This document shows positions 56,138 to 64,000 of a stretch of DNA of 64,000 nt, one piece after another. Source of the stretch: an uncultured Sphingomonadaceae bacterium (GTDB taxonomy: Bacteria; Pseudomonadota; Alphaproteobacteria; Sphingomonadales; Sphingomonadaceae); the NCBI GenBank assembly GCA_947497085.1, contig CANMFE010000002.1:1-64000 (forward strand), in the 5' to 3' direction. The notes under the pieces were generated by a model, which saw nothing but the letters and a program-made list of their open reading frames with translations, ran no database searches and was not told the DNA's origin. The stretch's first letter is position 1. Each line of letters opens with the position of its first letter. The translations under genes were made by a program, and so were the position numbers.

Positions 56138-57703
56138 ATGCAATCGCTGAAACGTATTTTTGACTATCCCAAATGGCTTGCACTTGCGACCGGCAGCCTG
56201 TCCGCTACAGGATTTGCGCCGCTAAGCTTCTGGCCGGTCACTCTGATTTGCCTCGCTATACTGATCCACCTGACCGCCACCGCGCCGGATAAAAAAGCGG
56301 CTTTTGCGCGCGGCTGGCTGTTCGGGCTGGGGCATTTTATTGTCGGGCTGAACTGGATTGCCACGGCTTTCACATTCCAGGCAGCCATGCCGGTATGGCT
56401 GGGTTATATCGCAGTGGTTTTGCTGTCGCTTTATCTGGCGGTCTATCCTGCACTGGCGGCGCTCGGGGCATGGTGGATTACGAAGCTGGCCAAAGGCCGA
56501 AATGATACGCACAGAGCGGGCTGGGTTCTTATTCTCGCTTTTGCCGGGATGTGGATCATTACCGAATGGCTGAGAAGTTGGGTCTTTACAGGCTTCATCT
56601 GGAACCCGCTGGGCGCATCATTTGTCACCCTTCCTGTAGCCGGTTTCGCCAAGGTAACTGGCACATATGGCCTGACTGTATTTGCGGTCCTATTTTCGGC
56701 GGTTTTGGTGTTTTTGCTACAAAGAAACTGGAAATCTGCACTTTCCACGCTTGCTTTGCTTGCGGCGGTTAACCTAGCCCCTTTTCTGTGGATGGATGCA
56801 GCATCTGTTACCAAAACGCCCATAACCGTGGTCCAGCCCAATATCGGGCAGGATGTGAAGTGGGAGGAAGGCAATGCGGCGCAAAATTTCGCAAAGCTCG
56901 CGGGCCTTACAAAATCAGATGACGACGAACCGCGCCTGATATTCTGGCCCGAAGCGGCGATTCCCGATTTTCTGGAAAAAGGCTATCCAGACCGTTTCTA
57001 TTACCCCGGCTCTCCGGAAGAATCGCGGGCGCGGCTGCGCGCCACAATGAACACCGGCGATATCATGGTGCTGGGGGCGCTCAAACTGGACGTGAATGCG
57101 GGCGGACAGATATACGGTGCGCGCAACAGCGTGATGGCAATGGACACCAACAGTGAACTGATTGGCAGTTACGACAAAAGCCATCTCGTTCCCTATGGCG
57201 AATATTTGCCCATGCGCCCTCTCCTGTCGCTTTTCGGACTGTCGCGGCTTGCCCCGGGTGACCTGGATTTTACGCCGGGCCCCGGCCCCCGCAATATTGA
57301 GCTGGGCAATTTTGGCACGGCAGGCATTCAAGTCTGTTATGAAATCATCTTTTCCGGTCAGGTGGTCGATCCGGATAACCGGCCCGATTTCATTTTCAAC
57401 CCCAGCAACGATGCATGGTTCGGCGCATGGGGGCCGCCCCAGCATCTGGCACAGGCACGGCTGCGCGCGATTGAGGAAGGGTTGCCCGTCATCCGATCGA
57501 CGCCAACGGGTATCAGCGCTATAATTGATGCAAATGGTCAGTTGGCGGGGGCAATTGCCATGGGACAGGCGGGACGGATTGATGCCATGCTGCCCGCCGC
57601 GCATGCGCCAACTCTATTTGCACGCTACGGCAACATATTACCGATCGCATTTGCCATTATATTGCTGATATCGGCTGTTGCTATTGGCAGGCAGCGCCGT
57701 TAA
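56138..57703 (+). CDS. lnt: Apolipoprotein N-acyltransferase
   Basis: At 521 residues it matches the family length. The N-terminal half has six to eight TM helices (FWPVTLICLAILIHL, GLGHFIVGLNWIATAF). The C-terminal nitrilase-like domain shows the triad: Glu in RLIFWPEAAIPDFL, Lys in GSYDKSHLVPYGEYLP and Cys in AGIQVCYEIIF. A final TM helix ends the protein (LPIAFAIILLISAVAIG). It N-acylates diacylglyceryl lipoproteins in the inner membrane, completing maturation of lipoproteins such as those encoded in this window. It is followed by metK. Confidence 0.95.
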   Translation: MQSLKRIFDYPKWLALATGSLSATGFAPLSFWPVTLICLAILIHLTATAPDKKAAFARGWLFGLGHFIVGLNWIATAFTFQAAMPVWLGYIAVVLLSLYLAVYPALAALGAWWITKLAKGRNDTHRAGWVLILAFAGMWIITEWLRSWVFTGFIWNPLGASFVTLPVAGFAKVTGTYGLTVFAVLFSAVLVFLLQRNWKSALSTLALLAAVNLAPFLWMDAASVTKTPITVVQPNIGQDVKWEEGNAAQNFAKLAGLTKSDDDEPRLIFWPEAAIPDFLEKGYPDRFYYPGSPEESRARLRATMNTGDIMVLGALKLDVNAGGQIYGARNSVMAMDTNSELIGSYDKSHLVPYGEYLPMRPLLSLFGLSRLAPGDLDFTPGPGPRNIELGNFGTAGIQVCYEIIFSGQVVDPDNRPDFIFNPSNDAWFGAWGPPQHLAQARLRAIEEGLPVIRSTPTGISAIIDANGQLAGAIAMGQAGRIDAMLPAAHAPTLFARYGNILPIAFAIILLISAVAIGRQRR

Positions 57704-57709
57704 AGGGCG

Positions 57710-57727
57710 TATAAAGAATTCTTTATA
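57710..57727. promoter_or_regulatory. 18-bp perfect palindrome in the metK leader
   Basis: TATAAAGAATTCTTTATA is perfectly symmetric. It lies 6 bases after the lnt stop and 47 bases before the metK ATG. Position and form suit an operator of a dimeric repressor of S-adenosylmethionine metabolism (ArsR-type regulators such as SahR are known for metK/ahcY control in some bacteria). The assignment to a factor is inference. Confidence 0.7.
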
Positions 57728-57774
57728 TGCATAAGTGCGTCGCAAAGCACTATATCGAAAAGATAGGAAAACTC

Positions 57775-58998
57775 ATGCGCAACAGCTATTTATTCACATC
57801 CGAATCCGTATCTGAAGGACATCCGGACAAGGTTTCCGACCAGATTTCAGACGCGATTGTCGATCTCTTTCTCTCCAAAGATCCCGAAGCACGTGTGGCC
57901 TGCGAAACGCTGACCACCACTGACCGTGTTGTGCTGGCCGGCGAAATACGTTGCCGCGGTGTGTATGATGCCGAAAATGGCTGGGCCGATGGCGCGCTGG
58001 AAGAGATTGAAAAAACCGTACGCGATACAGTCAAGCGCATTGGTTACGAACAGGATGGCTTCCACTGGGAAACTCTGACATTCGAAAACCATCTGCATGG
58101 CCAGTCTGCGCATATTGCGCAGGGCGTGGATGCCGGTGAGGAAAAGGATGAAGGCGCGGGTGACCAGGGCATCATGTTCGGTTTTGCCTGTGATGAAACC
58201 CCTGACCTAATGCCGGCGACGCTGGATTACAGCCACAAGATTCTGGAACGCCTGGCGGCGGACCGTCACAGTGGTCTTGCCCCGTTTCTGGAGCCTGATA
58301 GCAAGAGCCAGGTCTCGCTGCGCTATGTTGATGGGAAACCCGTCGAGGCCACCGCGCTGGTTGTATCTACCCAGCATGCACCCGGATATTTCTTTCACAA
58401 TGGTGAAGGTGATGAGGCCAAATATAACGAACTGCGCGACTATGTCGTGGGCGTGTTCAAGGATGTCCTGCCAGACGGTTTTTTGACGGACCAGACGGTT
58501 ATTCACGTCAATCCGACCGGCCGTTTTGAAATTGGTGGTCCTGATGGTGATGCCGGCCTGACCGGCCGTAAAATCATTGTCGACACCTATGGTGGTGCAT
58601 CGCCGCATGGTGGCGGTGCATTTTCGGGCAAGGACCCCACGAAAGTGGACCGCAGCGCCGCCTATGTCACACGCTATCTTGCGAAGAATATCGTTGCGGC
58701 CGGGCTTGCCAGGCGCTGCACGATCCAGCTGTCCTACGCCATTGGCGTCGCTGAACCACTGTCTGTCTATGTCGATTTGCACGGCACGGGCGTGGACGGT
58801 GTTGACGAGACCAAGATTGAGGCTGTGCTGCCAAAGCTGGTGCGCCTGACACCGAGGGGCATTCGCGAACATCTGGGCCTAAACAAACCGATCTATGCGA
58901 AAACCGCCGCCTATGGCCATTTTGGCCGGACAGCGGAAGGTGATCTTTTCCCATGGGAAAAAACAGATCTGGTCGATAAGCTGAAAGCAGCGCTCTAG
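57775..58998 (+). CDS. metK: S-adenosylmethionine synthetase
   Basis: The 407-residue protein starts at ATG 57775 ([28 protein letters not shown]), preceded by AGGAAA. The frame extends to 57727 inside the palindrome and is rejected. Motifs include GHPDKV (ATP/Met binding), [18 protein letters not shown] split over two lines of the active site, and [19 protein letters not shown] (P-loop-like and K+ site). It makes SAM from methionine and ATP in the cytosol. The C-terminal [18 protein letters not shown] is typical of the alphaproteobacterial type. It is probably transcribed from its own promoter in the short lnt-metK gap. Confidence 0.97.
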   Translation: MRNSYLFTSESVSEGHPDKVSDQISDAIVDLFLSKDPEARVACETLTTTDRVVLAGEIRCRGVYDAENGWADGALEEIEKTVRDTVKRIGYEQDGFHWETLTFENHLHGQSAHIAQGVDAGEEKDEGAGDQGIMFGFACDETPDLMPATLDYSHKILERLAADRHSGLAPFLEPDSKSQVSLRYVDGKPVEATALVVSTQHAPGYFFHNGEGDEAKYNELRDYVVGVFKDVLPDGFLTDQTVIHVNPTGRFEIGGPDGDAGLTGRKIIVDTYGGASPHGGGAFSGKDPTKVDRSAAYVTRYLAKNIVAAGLARRCTIQLSYAIGVAEPLSVYVDLHGTGVDGVDETKIEAVLPKLVRLTPRGIREHLGLNKPIYAKTAAYGHFGRTAEGDLFPWEKTDLVDKLKAAL

Positions 58999-59015
58999 GG
59001 CAATTGCTTTCGGGT

Positions 59016-60200
59016 CTAGGCCACATTCTCCACAGGCACTTCGCGGCGCAGATTGGCGCTGTCAACGATACGGTTCCGGCCGCGGTCCTTGGCTGCATAT
59101 AAAGCCATATCCGCGCGCCTGAGCGTGCGTTTCAGCGTCTCGCCGTCCTGTGTATGGGCAATACCGAAACTTGCGGTAATCGAAGCGCCGGGCGGCAGTT
59201 CCGGATGCACAAGCAACCCGAATGCCAAACGCAAATGCTCGGTAATCTCATGTGCAACGGCAGAACTGGTGCCGTTGAGTATGACCGCGAATTCCTCGCC
59301 TCCGACACGCGCGACCTGGCCATGGTGCTCGATAACTGCTTTCGCCGTGGCTGCCATCCGGGCCAGCACGGCATCACCGGTATGATGACCGTAATTGTCG
59401 TTCACCTGCTTGAATGCATCGACATCGAACATCATCACCGCACGGCCAACCAGTTGCTCGTCGGCATTTGCGCCCGTTTCTTCGAGCATCTCTTCATAAC
59501 CGCGGCGATTGAGTACACCTGTGAGCGGATCAATGACATTCATCTGCTGCGTGCGCACCACAATATCATAGCCTGCCGCAATGAGCAGCGTCACTGCACC
59601 GGCCAGGCTGGCAACTGCAATAGTCATCTGCTGTGCCAGCGCCTCGGTAGAGCCAGTATAGCTTTCATGCGTATGCGTTTCCCCCATCACCATGAAGATA
59701 ATGATTGGCCTGAGCAGATAGCTTCCAACCAACACGCACGTGACCCAGAAAATCGCCCTGTCAATCGCAATGGTGGCTGACTGCCACAATGTTGGCAGCA
59801 CCGCCATCAACACAAATGCAGAAAACATATTCGCGACCATAGAGCGCATGATCAGGTCATCATCGACAAAGCTGAACCAGCTTTGCGCGGCAAGTCCGGC
59901 AAGCAGCGCAATGGCGATTGGCAGCACCGGAACCGGCCGTCTGAGACGTGTACACACGGCCATAACGATGCATATTGCCGTCATCCAGAAAAAAGTGTTG
60001 CTGATGTAATCCGCTGTAATCGATGAGAAAATCGTCCGATTAATGTCTGTCAGGTACGCAAGCAGCGCCGCAGCATAAGCCGCGGAAACCCAGGCGGGGA
60101 AATGATGTTTCCGGTCATACAGATACAGGCCCAGAAAGACCCCCGAAAACAGCATTAGGATCACCATGGTCAAAATGGAGAAAAAATCACTGCTATTCAT
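59016..60200 (-). CDS. Membrane-bound diguanylate cyclase (GGDEF)
   Basis: The 394-residue protein has seven to eight predicted TM helices in residues 5-215 (a MASE-like sensor region) and a C-terminal GGDEF domain (about 220-390). The active site is RVGGEEFAVIL (GGEEF, accepted as active). GVLNRRGYEEMLEE, MFDVDAFKQVNDNYGHHTGDAVL and GASITASFGIA complete the fold. There is no clear I-site RxxD, so product inhibition may be absent. It makes c-di-GMP, which commonly promotes attachment; an adhesin gene lies 55 kb away, with no direct link. It is convergent with metK. Confidence 0.93.
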   Translation of the reverse strand: MNSSDFFSILTMVILMLFSGVFLGLYLYDRKHHFPAWVSAAYAAALLAYLTDINRTIFSSITADYISNTFFWMTAICIVMAVCTRLRRPVPVLPIAIALLAGLAAQSWFSFVDDDLIMRSMVANMFSAFVLMAVLPTLWQSATIAIDRAIFWVTCVLVGSYLLRPIIIFMVMGETHTHESYTGSTEALAQQMTIAVASLAGAVTLLIAAGYDIVVRTQQMNVIDPLTGVLNRRGYEEMLEETGANADEQLVGRAVMMFDVDAFKQVNDNYGHHTGDAVLARMAATAKAVIEHHGQVARVGGEEFAVILNGTSSAVAHEITEHLRLAFGLLVHPELPPGASITASFGIAHTQDGETLKRTLRRADMALYAAKDRGRNRIVDSANLRREVPVENVA

Positions 60201-60314
60201 GAGTTTATGAAATAGTTAAAGAGTGTAAACAATTGATTAACGCGCACATGGATTTACATGTGTAAAAAATCATCAAACTTGCAAAATATGCGCAACTGTC
60301 TAATCGGCTATCCC

Positions 60315-61013
60315 ATGTCCCACAAACCCCATTCCGACCCCACCACCATGCGCCGCCTATATGGCCGCTCCAAGGGCAAGAGACTGCGCGAAAGCCAGCA
60401 ATTGCTTGTCGATGAACTGCTGCCGCAAATCTCGGTACCAACTGAAGGCCCGGTCACCACAAAGGGGCTGTTCGGCACCGACCGGCCGCTGCATTTCGAG
60501 ATTGGCTTCGGTTCAGGCGAACATATGGCCTATCGCGCCGACATGCTGCCCGATCACGGGTTTATCGGCTGCGAGCCTTTCCTGAATGGCGTGGTCGGCG
60601 CGCTGATGCATATTCGCGATGGCTTCCTGCCCAATATCCGCCTGCATATGGGTGACGCGCTCGACGTGCTCGAGCGTATTCCCGATGGCGCGCTCAGTTT
60701 CGTGTACCTGCTGCATCCCGATCCATGGCCGAAAGCGCGTCATGCCAAAAGACGTTTCATGAACCATGGTCCGGTGGATCTGATTGCCCGGAAACTGAAA
60801 GCAGGCGGCGAATTTCGTTTTGGCACCGACCATCCCGTCTATGTCGAGCATGCGATGATGATCATGCGCCAGCGCCGCGAGTTTGAGTGGCTATGCGAAA
60901 GCCCGGCTGATTTCCTGACGCGTCCGGGCGGCTGGCCCGAAACCCGTTATGAGGCAAAGGCGCGCAAACAGGGGCATGAAGTCTGGTATTTCCGCTATCG
61001 GCGGCGCGGATAA
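60315..61013 (+). CDS. trmB: tRNA (guanine-N7-)-methyltransferase
   Basis: The protein has about 232 residues from ATG 60315 (MSHKPHSDPTTMRRLYGR); the frame to 60258 is rejected. TrmB motifs are present: RSKGKRLRESQQ, PLHFEIGFGSGEHMAYRA (SAM loop), IGCEPFLNGVVGAL, and LLHPDPWPKARHAKRRFM, the DPWPKxRHxKRR signature for substrate G46 in tRNA. DFLTRPGGWPETRYEAKARKQG ends the domain. It methylates position 46 of tRNA. It follows the GGDEF gene in divergent orientation. Confidence 0.95.
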   Translation: MSHKPHSDPTTMRRLYGRSKGKRLRESQQLLVDELLPQISVPTEGPVTTKGLFGTDRPLHFEIGFGSGEHMAYRADMLPDHGFIGCEPFLNGVVGALMHIRDGFLPNIRLHMGDALDVLERIPDGALSFVYLLHPDPWPKARHAKRRFMNHGPVDLIARKLKAGGEFRFGTDHPVYVEHAMMIMRQRREFEWLCESPADFLTRPGGWPETRYEAKARKQGHEVWYFRYRRRG

Positions 61014-61083
61014 TCCTGTTTGCTTGGAAGCTCGTGACTGGCTAAGATAGCAACCCATCCAACAGGCAGGCCACTTCTCACCC

Positions 61084-63132
61084 ATGTTCCAGGACGCAGA
61101 TTCGACACAACAGCTCTTCCTGGGCGATGATGAGGCGGGCAGGCTTGCCGCGCTGCGCTCCTATGACATATTAGACAGCACGACAGAGCGGCTGTTTGAC
61201 GATCTGGTGGCCACGGCACAAACCATCGCGGATGTACCCATTGCCTATATGGCGCTGATCGATGAGGAACGGCAATGGTTCAAGTCAGCCATTGGCCTTA
61301 GCGATACTGAAACGCCGCGCAACATCGCTTTTTGCGGCCATGCCATCCGCCAGAATGAAGTGATGGTTGTGCTGGATGCGCACAAGGACCCGCGATTTGT
61401 CGACAATCCACTTGTTACCGGCCCGCCCCATATCCGTTTCTATGCAGGTGCACCGATAATCTCGCCTGAAGGTTATGCGGTTGGCACGATCTGCATGTCA
61501 GATACCAAGCCGCGCACCGAATTCAAATATTCCAATGCCCTGGCCGCTCTGGCCCGGCAGGCGTCAGCACTGCTGGAACTGCGCAAGAACCTGGCGGTGA
61601 AACAGATTGCAGCAGAGCTTGCCGCCGACCAGCGTGACCGGCTGTGGGACAGTTCGCTTGACATGATGCTGATCGCGCGCAGCGATGGCACAATTGTGGC
61701 CGGCAACCCTGCATGGGAGCAGGCCTTTGGAGAAATAGACCCGAATAGCGGAAAGACAGTCGCTGATTATTTCCATGAAAATGAGGAGCGGGGGCCTGCA
61801 ACTCTTGAAAATGGCGAATCCAGTATCACCCTGGAACGCATCATGCGCGGCCGAAACGGGGATGCGCTTTACCTGAGCTGGAATCTTGCCAAACAGGACG
61901 ACCTGATTTTCGGTATTGCCCGTGACATTACCCAGGACCGAGAAACCGAGGCGCAGCTTGCACATGTGCAGCGCATGGAATCCATAGGCCAATTGACCGG
62001 CGGAATTGCGCATGACTTCAACAATCTGCTCACAATCATATTGGGCAATCTTGATATAGCGCGCAGCCGGCTCAAGAAAGAAGCCTATGAGAAAGCCGAT
62101 ATTGCTATTGGCAATGCGCGCGAAGGTGCACAGCGCGCGGCCACACTTACACAAAGGCTGCTTGCATTTGCCCGGCGTCAGTCACTGACCCCGGCCATTA
62201 CATCTGTCAACGAACTTATCGATGGCCTGACACCTCTGGCCAAACAGGTGCTCGACGCGCGCCATAGTTTCGATGTCCAGTGCGCGGAGCGTACATGGCC
62301 GATCAATATCGATGCGGCGCAGCTTGAAAATGCCATCCTTAACCTGATCGTCAATGCGCGCGATGCGTTTCAGCAGGACAGCGAGAAAGACGCGCGTATC
62401 ACGCTGAAAGTCGGCAATTACAGTGTCAGTGAAACAGATAGCGAGCGGTTGGGCAGCCATGCGAGCGGCGGCGACTTTGTCAAAATATGCGTCAGCGACA
62501 CCGGGTCAGGTATAGCGGATGACATTGCGGAAAAAATATTTGAACCTTTTTTCACAACAAAGGAAACCGGCAAGGGAACCGGGCTTGGACTGAGTCAGGT
62601 GCAGGGCTTTGTGGTGCAATCCGGCGGCTTTGTCACGCTTGATACTGAGATTGGCAGGGGTACGACCATTTCGCTGTGGCTACCCGCTGCCGAGGATCAG
62701 GGCGATGTCCCGGTGAGCGGGCCGGTTTCAGCGGCCCATGACGAAATGCCTGCCAAAGACATGGCCGGCAAGTTCGTACTGTTGGTCGAGGACAATCATG
62801 ACCTGCGCGGACATGTAGCCGAATTGCTGCGTGAAGAAGGCATGGATGTCACGGAAGCCAGCGAGGGTGAGGAAGCCATCGCCATATTGCGCGGTATGCC
62901 GCGAAAACCAGAGCTTGTGCTATCCGATATCCGCATGCCGCGCATGGATGGGCAGCAGCTGGCAGCTCATATCAGAAGCGAATTTCCCGACATCCCGGTC
63001 GTGCTGATGACCGGCTATGCAGGCGGTGAGCTGTCAGGCGATGGCCCGCATGCTGGCCTGCTCAGCAAGCCTTTCTCACCCGATGAACTTATCGGTATGA
63101 TGCGTATACATTTGCTGGGCGAGCAGGACTAG
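61084..63132 (+). CDS. GAF-PAS hybrid histidine kinase with C-terminal receiver
   Basis: The 682-residue cytosolic protein shows no TM helix. A GAF domain spans about 22-165 ([18 protein letters not shown], with [13 protein letters not shown]). A PAS-type segment spans about 175-290. The HisKA H-box is [19 protein letters not shown] with His310. The HATPase has [22 protein letters not shown] and [14 protein letters not shown]. The receiver has phospho-acceptor Asp615 ([13 protein letters not shown]) and conserved Lys near [11 protein letters not shown]. This is the HWE/HisKA hybrid architecture common in Sphingomonads. The cognate output is not adjacent. Confidence 0.93.
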   Translation: MFQDADSTQQLFLGDDEAGRLAALRSYDILDSTTERLFDDLVATAQTIADVPIAYMALIDEERQWFKSAIGLSDTETPRNIAFCGHAIRQNEVMVVLDAHKDPRFVDNPLVTGPPHIRFYAGAPIISPEGYAVGTICMSDTKPRTEFKYSNALAALARQASALLELRKNLAVKQIAAELAADQRDRLWDSSLDMMLIARSDGTIVAGNPAWEQAFGEIDPNSGKTVADYFHENEERGPATLENGESSITLERIMRGRNGDALYLSWNLAKQDDLIFGIARDITQDRETEAQLAHVQRMESIGQLTGGIAHDFNNLLTIILGNLDIARSRLKKEAYEKADIAIGNAREGAQRAATLTQRLLAFARRQSLTPAITSVNELIDGLTPLAKQVLDARHSFDVQCAERTWPINIDAAQLENAILNLIVNARDAFQQDSEKDARITLKVGNYSVSETDSERLGSHASGGDFVKICVSDTGSGIADDIAEKIFEPFFTTKETGKGTGLGLSQVQGFVVQSGGFVTLDTEIGRGTTISLWLPAAEDQGDVPVSGPVSAAHDEMPAKDMAGKFVLLVEDNHDLRGHVAELLREEGMDVTEASEGEEAIAILRGMPRKPELVLSDIRMPRMDGQQLAAHIRSEFPDIPVVLMTGYAGGELSGDGPHAGLLSKPFSPDELIGMMRIHLLGEQD

Positions 63133-63148
63133 AATCAAGTTCCTGGCC

Positions 63149-64000
63149 CTATTTCACAATCCCCGCTGTTGCCAATAGCGACAGCGTCAGCAGCTCAGAT
63201 GCCGTTGATGACATGGTCGCAATCTGTACCGGTTTTTCCATGCCCACCATCATCGGCCCGACCGTAGCATCGCCGCCCAGCTCGCGCAGGATTTTTGCCG
63301 ACAGGTTAGCCGATTGCAGTCCTGGCATAATCAAAACATTGGCCGGGCTCGACAGGCGGCAGAAAGGATAGTTTTTCATCAGATTGGGGTTAAGCGCAAC
63401 ATCAGGCGCCATTTCGCCTTCATATTCAAAATCAACATCCTTGCCATCCAATATGCCCACGGCATCGCGGATATTGTCGAGCCATTTGCCCGCTGGATTG
63501 CCAAAGGTCGAATAGCTTAAAAATGCCACGCGTGGTTCATGCCCCATGCGGCGGGCAACCGCAGCGGTCTGCTCCGCAATCCAGACAAGCTCATCGGGAC
63601 TGGGCCGTTCATTAACCGTTGTGTCCGCCAAAAAGACGGTGTGGCTGGCCCCTACCATCACGTGGATGCCGAAGGGAACCTGACCCGCTTTCGGATCAAG
63701 TACGCGCCGCACTTCACGCATGGACTGGCTGAATGTCCGGGTAACACCGGTAATCATCGCATCCGCCTCGCCCAGCGCCAGCAGGGTCGCGGCGAACACG
63801 TTGCGTTCCTGATTGACCATGCGCTGCACATCGCGCCGCAAATAGCCGCGCCGGTGCAGGCGCTCATACAGATAATCGACCATCTTCGGGACCAATGGCG
63901 AATTGGCACTATTGTGGATTTCAAAATCACCCGGATTATCGGCCATCAGCTGGTGCAGCTTGTCCAGAACCCGCTTGTCGCGGCCAACCAGTACCGGCGT
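63149..64000 (-). CDS. maeB: Malic enzyme, C-terminal phosphotransacetylase-like domain (5' end outside the window)
   Basis: 283 in-frame residues run from base 64000 to the stop at 63149, so the gene extends past the right edge. The ATG at 63946 is internal, because TPVLVGRDKRVLDKLHQLM precedes it in frame. The sequence is the phosphate acetyl/butyryl-transferase (PTA/PTB) domain as found at the C-terminus of long MaeB malic enzymes (VGMEKPVQIATMSSTASELLTLSLLA, NVLIMPGLQSANLSAKIL, GEADAMITGVTRT). That domain is regulatory in MaeB, binding acetyl-CoA. Because only this part is visible, a stand-alone PTA cannot be excluded; the N-terminal extension and the terminal motif favour MaeB. Confidence 0.8.
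   Translation of the reverse strand, partial: TPVLVGRDKRVLDKLHQLMADNPGDFEIHNSANSPLVPKMVDYLYERLHRRGYLRRDVQRMVNQERNVFAATLLALGEADAMITGVTRTFSQSMREVRRVLDPKAGQVPFGIHVMVGASHTVFLADTTVNERPSPDELVWIAEQTAAVARRMGHEPRVAFLSYSTFGNPAGKWLDNIRDAVGILDGKDVDFEYEGEMAPDVALNPNLMKNYPFCRLSSPANVLIMPGLQSANLSAKILRELGGDATVGPMMVGMEKPVQIATMSSTASELLTLSLLATAGIVK

Noticed and set aside
57704..57774. SAM riboswitch in the metK leader
   Set aside because: The gap is only 71 bases and is dominated by an 18-bp palindrome; I could not fit a known SAM-II or SAM/SAH fold. A covariance search would decide.

Overview
The window looks like chromosomal DNA of an alphaproteobacterium, most likely Sphingomonadales. The reasons are a moderately high GC content, Sphingomonad-type housekeeping genes (single-chain SdaA, DUF1489, a DUF721/DciA-like protein, NudC, FrnE, SMC, and the order lnt - metK - GGDEF - trmB), a NodT-family efflux lipoprotein and a tandem CDC48-like AAA ATPase. 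No rRNA, tRNA, CRISPR array, intact insertion sequence or prophage was recognised. The assignment rests on gene content read by eye, not on a search.

Layout. 1-4571 (minus) is the 5' part of a giant type I-secreted repeat adhesin that runs off the left edge. An orphan LuxR/NarL-type response regulator is divergent from it (5117). 5759-10120 (minus) is a four-gene tripartite ABC efflux operon (permease, ATPase, HlyD adaptor, NodT outer-membrane factor), divergent from its probable TetR repressor, with a striking 38-bp symmetric operator between them. LacZ-type beta-galactosidase and L-serine dehydratase follow, then a stub of a decayed Gfo/Idh oxidoreductase.

15714-25936 is the most unusual region. 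Five co-oriented genes encode a single-TM von Willebrand A-like protein, a four-TM protein, an FtsZ/tubulin-superfamily GTPase, a 1191-residue protein with an actin/Hsp70-type ATPase core, and a lipoprotein with a TM segment and coiled coil. They are divergent from a TM protein with two SH3-like domains. The two proteins at the outer ends of the locus share an approximately 80-residue domain. I read it as a candidate envelope-associated machine that combines actin-like and tubulin-like NTPases.

25997-35325 holds a MaoC hydratase/HpcH aldolase pair, a non-coding stretch with a pair of palindromic REP-like elements, a HupE - PpiC - DUF3604 (PHP-like) operon, two translationally coupled ABC solute-binding lipoproteins with no transporter beside them, and a DUF4112 protein. 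35355-47036 holds the AAA ATPase, a LysR regulator, a cyclophilin, MgtE, DUF1489, a CPBP protease, FrnE, NudC, a Tat-exported serine hydrolase, MutY and a DciA-like protein.

47136-64000 holds a DsbA-like lipoprotein, SMC, DUF2855, an AGCS alanine/sodium symporter, a 38-bp perfect inverted repeat in front of a YqaA/DedA-like gene, a VOC protein preceded by an apparently frameshifted exported-protein gene, Lnt, MetK with an 18-bp palindrome in its leader, a diguanylate cyclase, TrmB, a GAF-PAS hybrid histidine kinase, and the C-terminal part of a MaeB-type malic enzyme cut by the right edge. Many start sites were moved inward from the longest reading frame on the basis of ribosome binding sites, operators or family N-termini; the reasons are given entry by entry.
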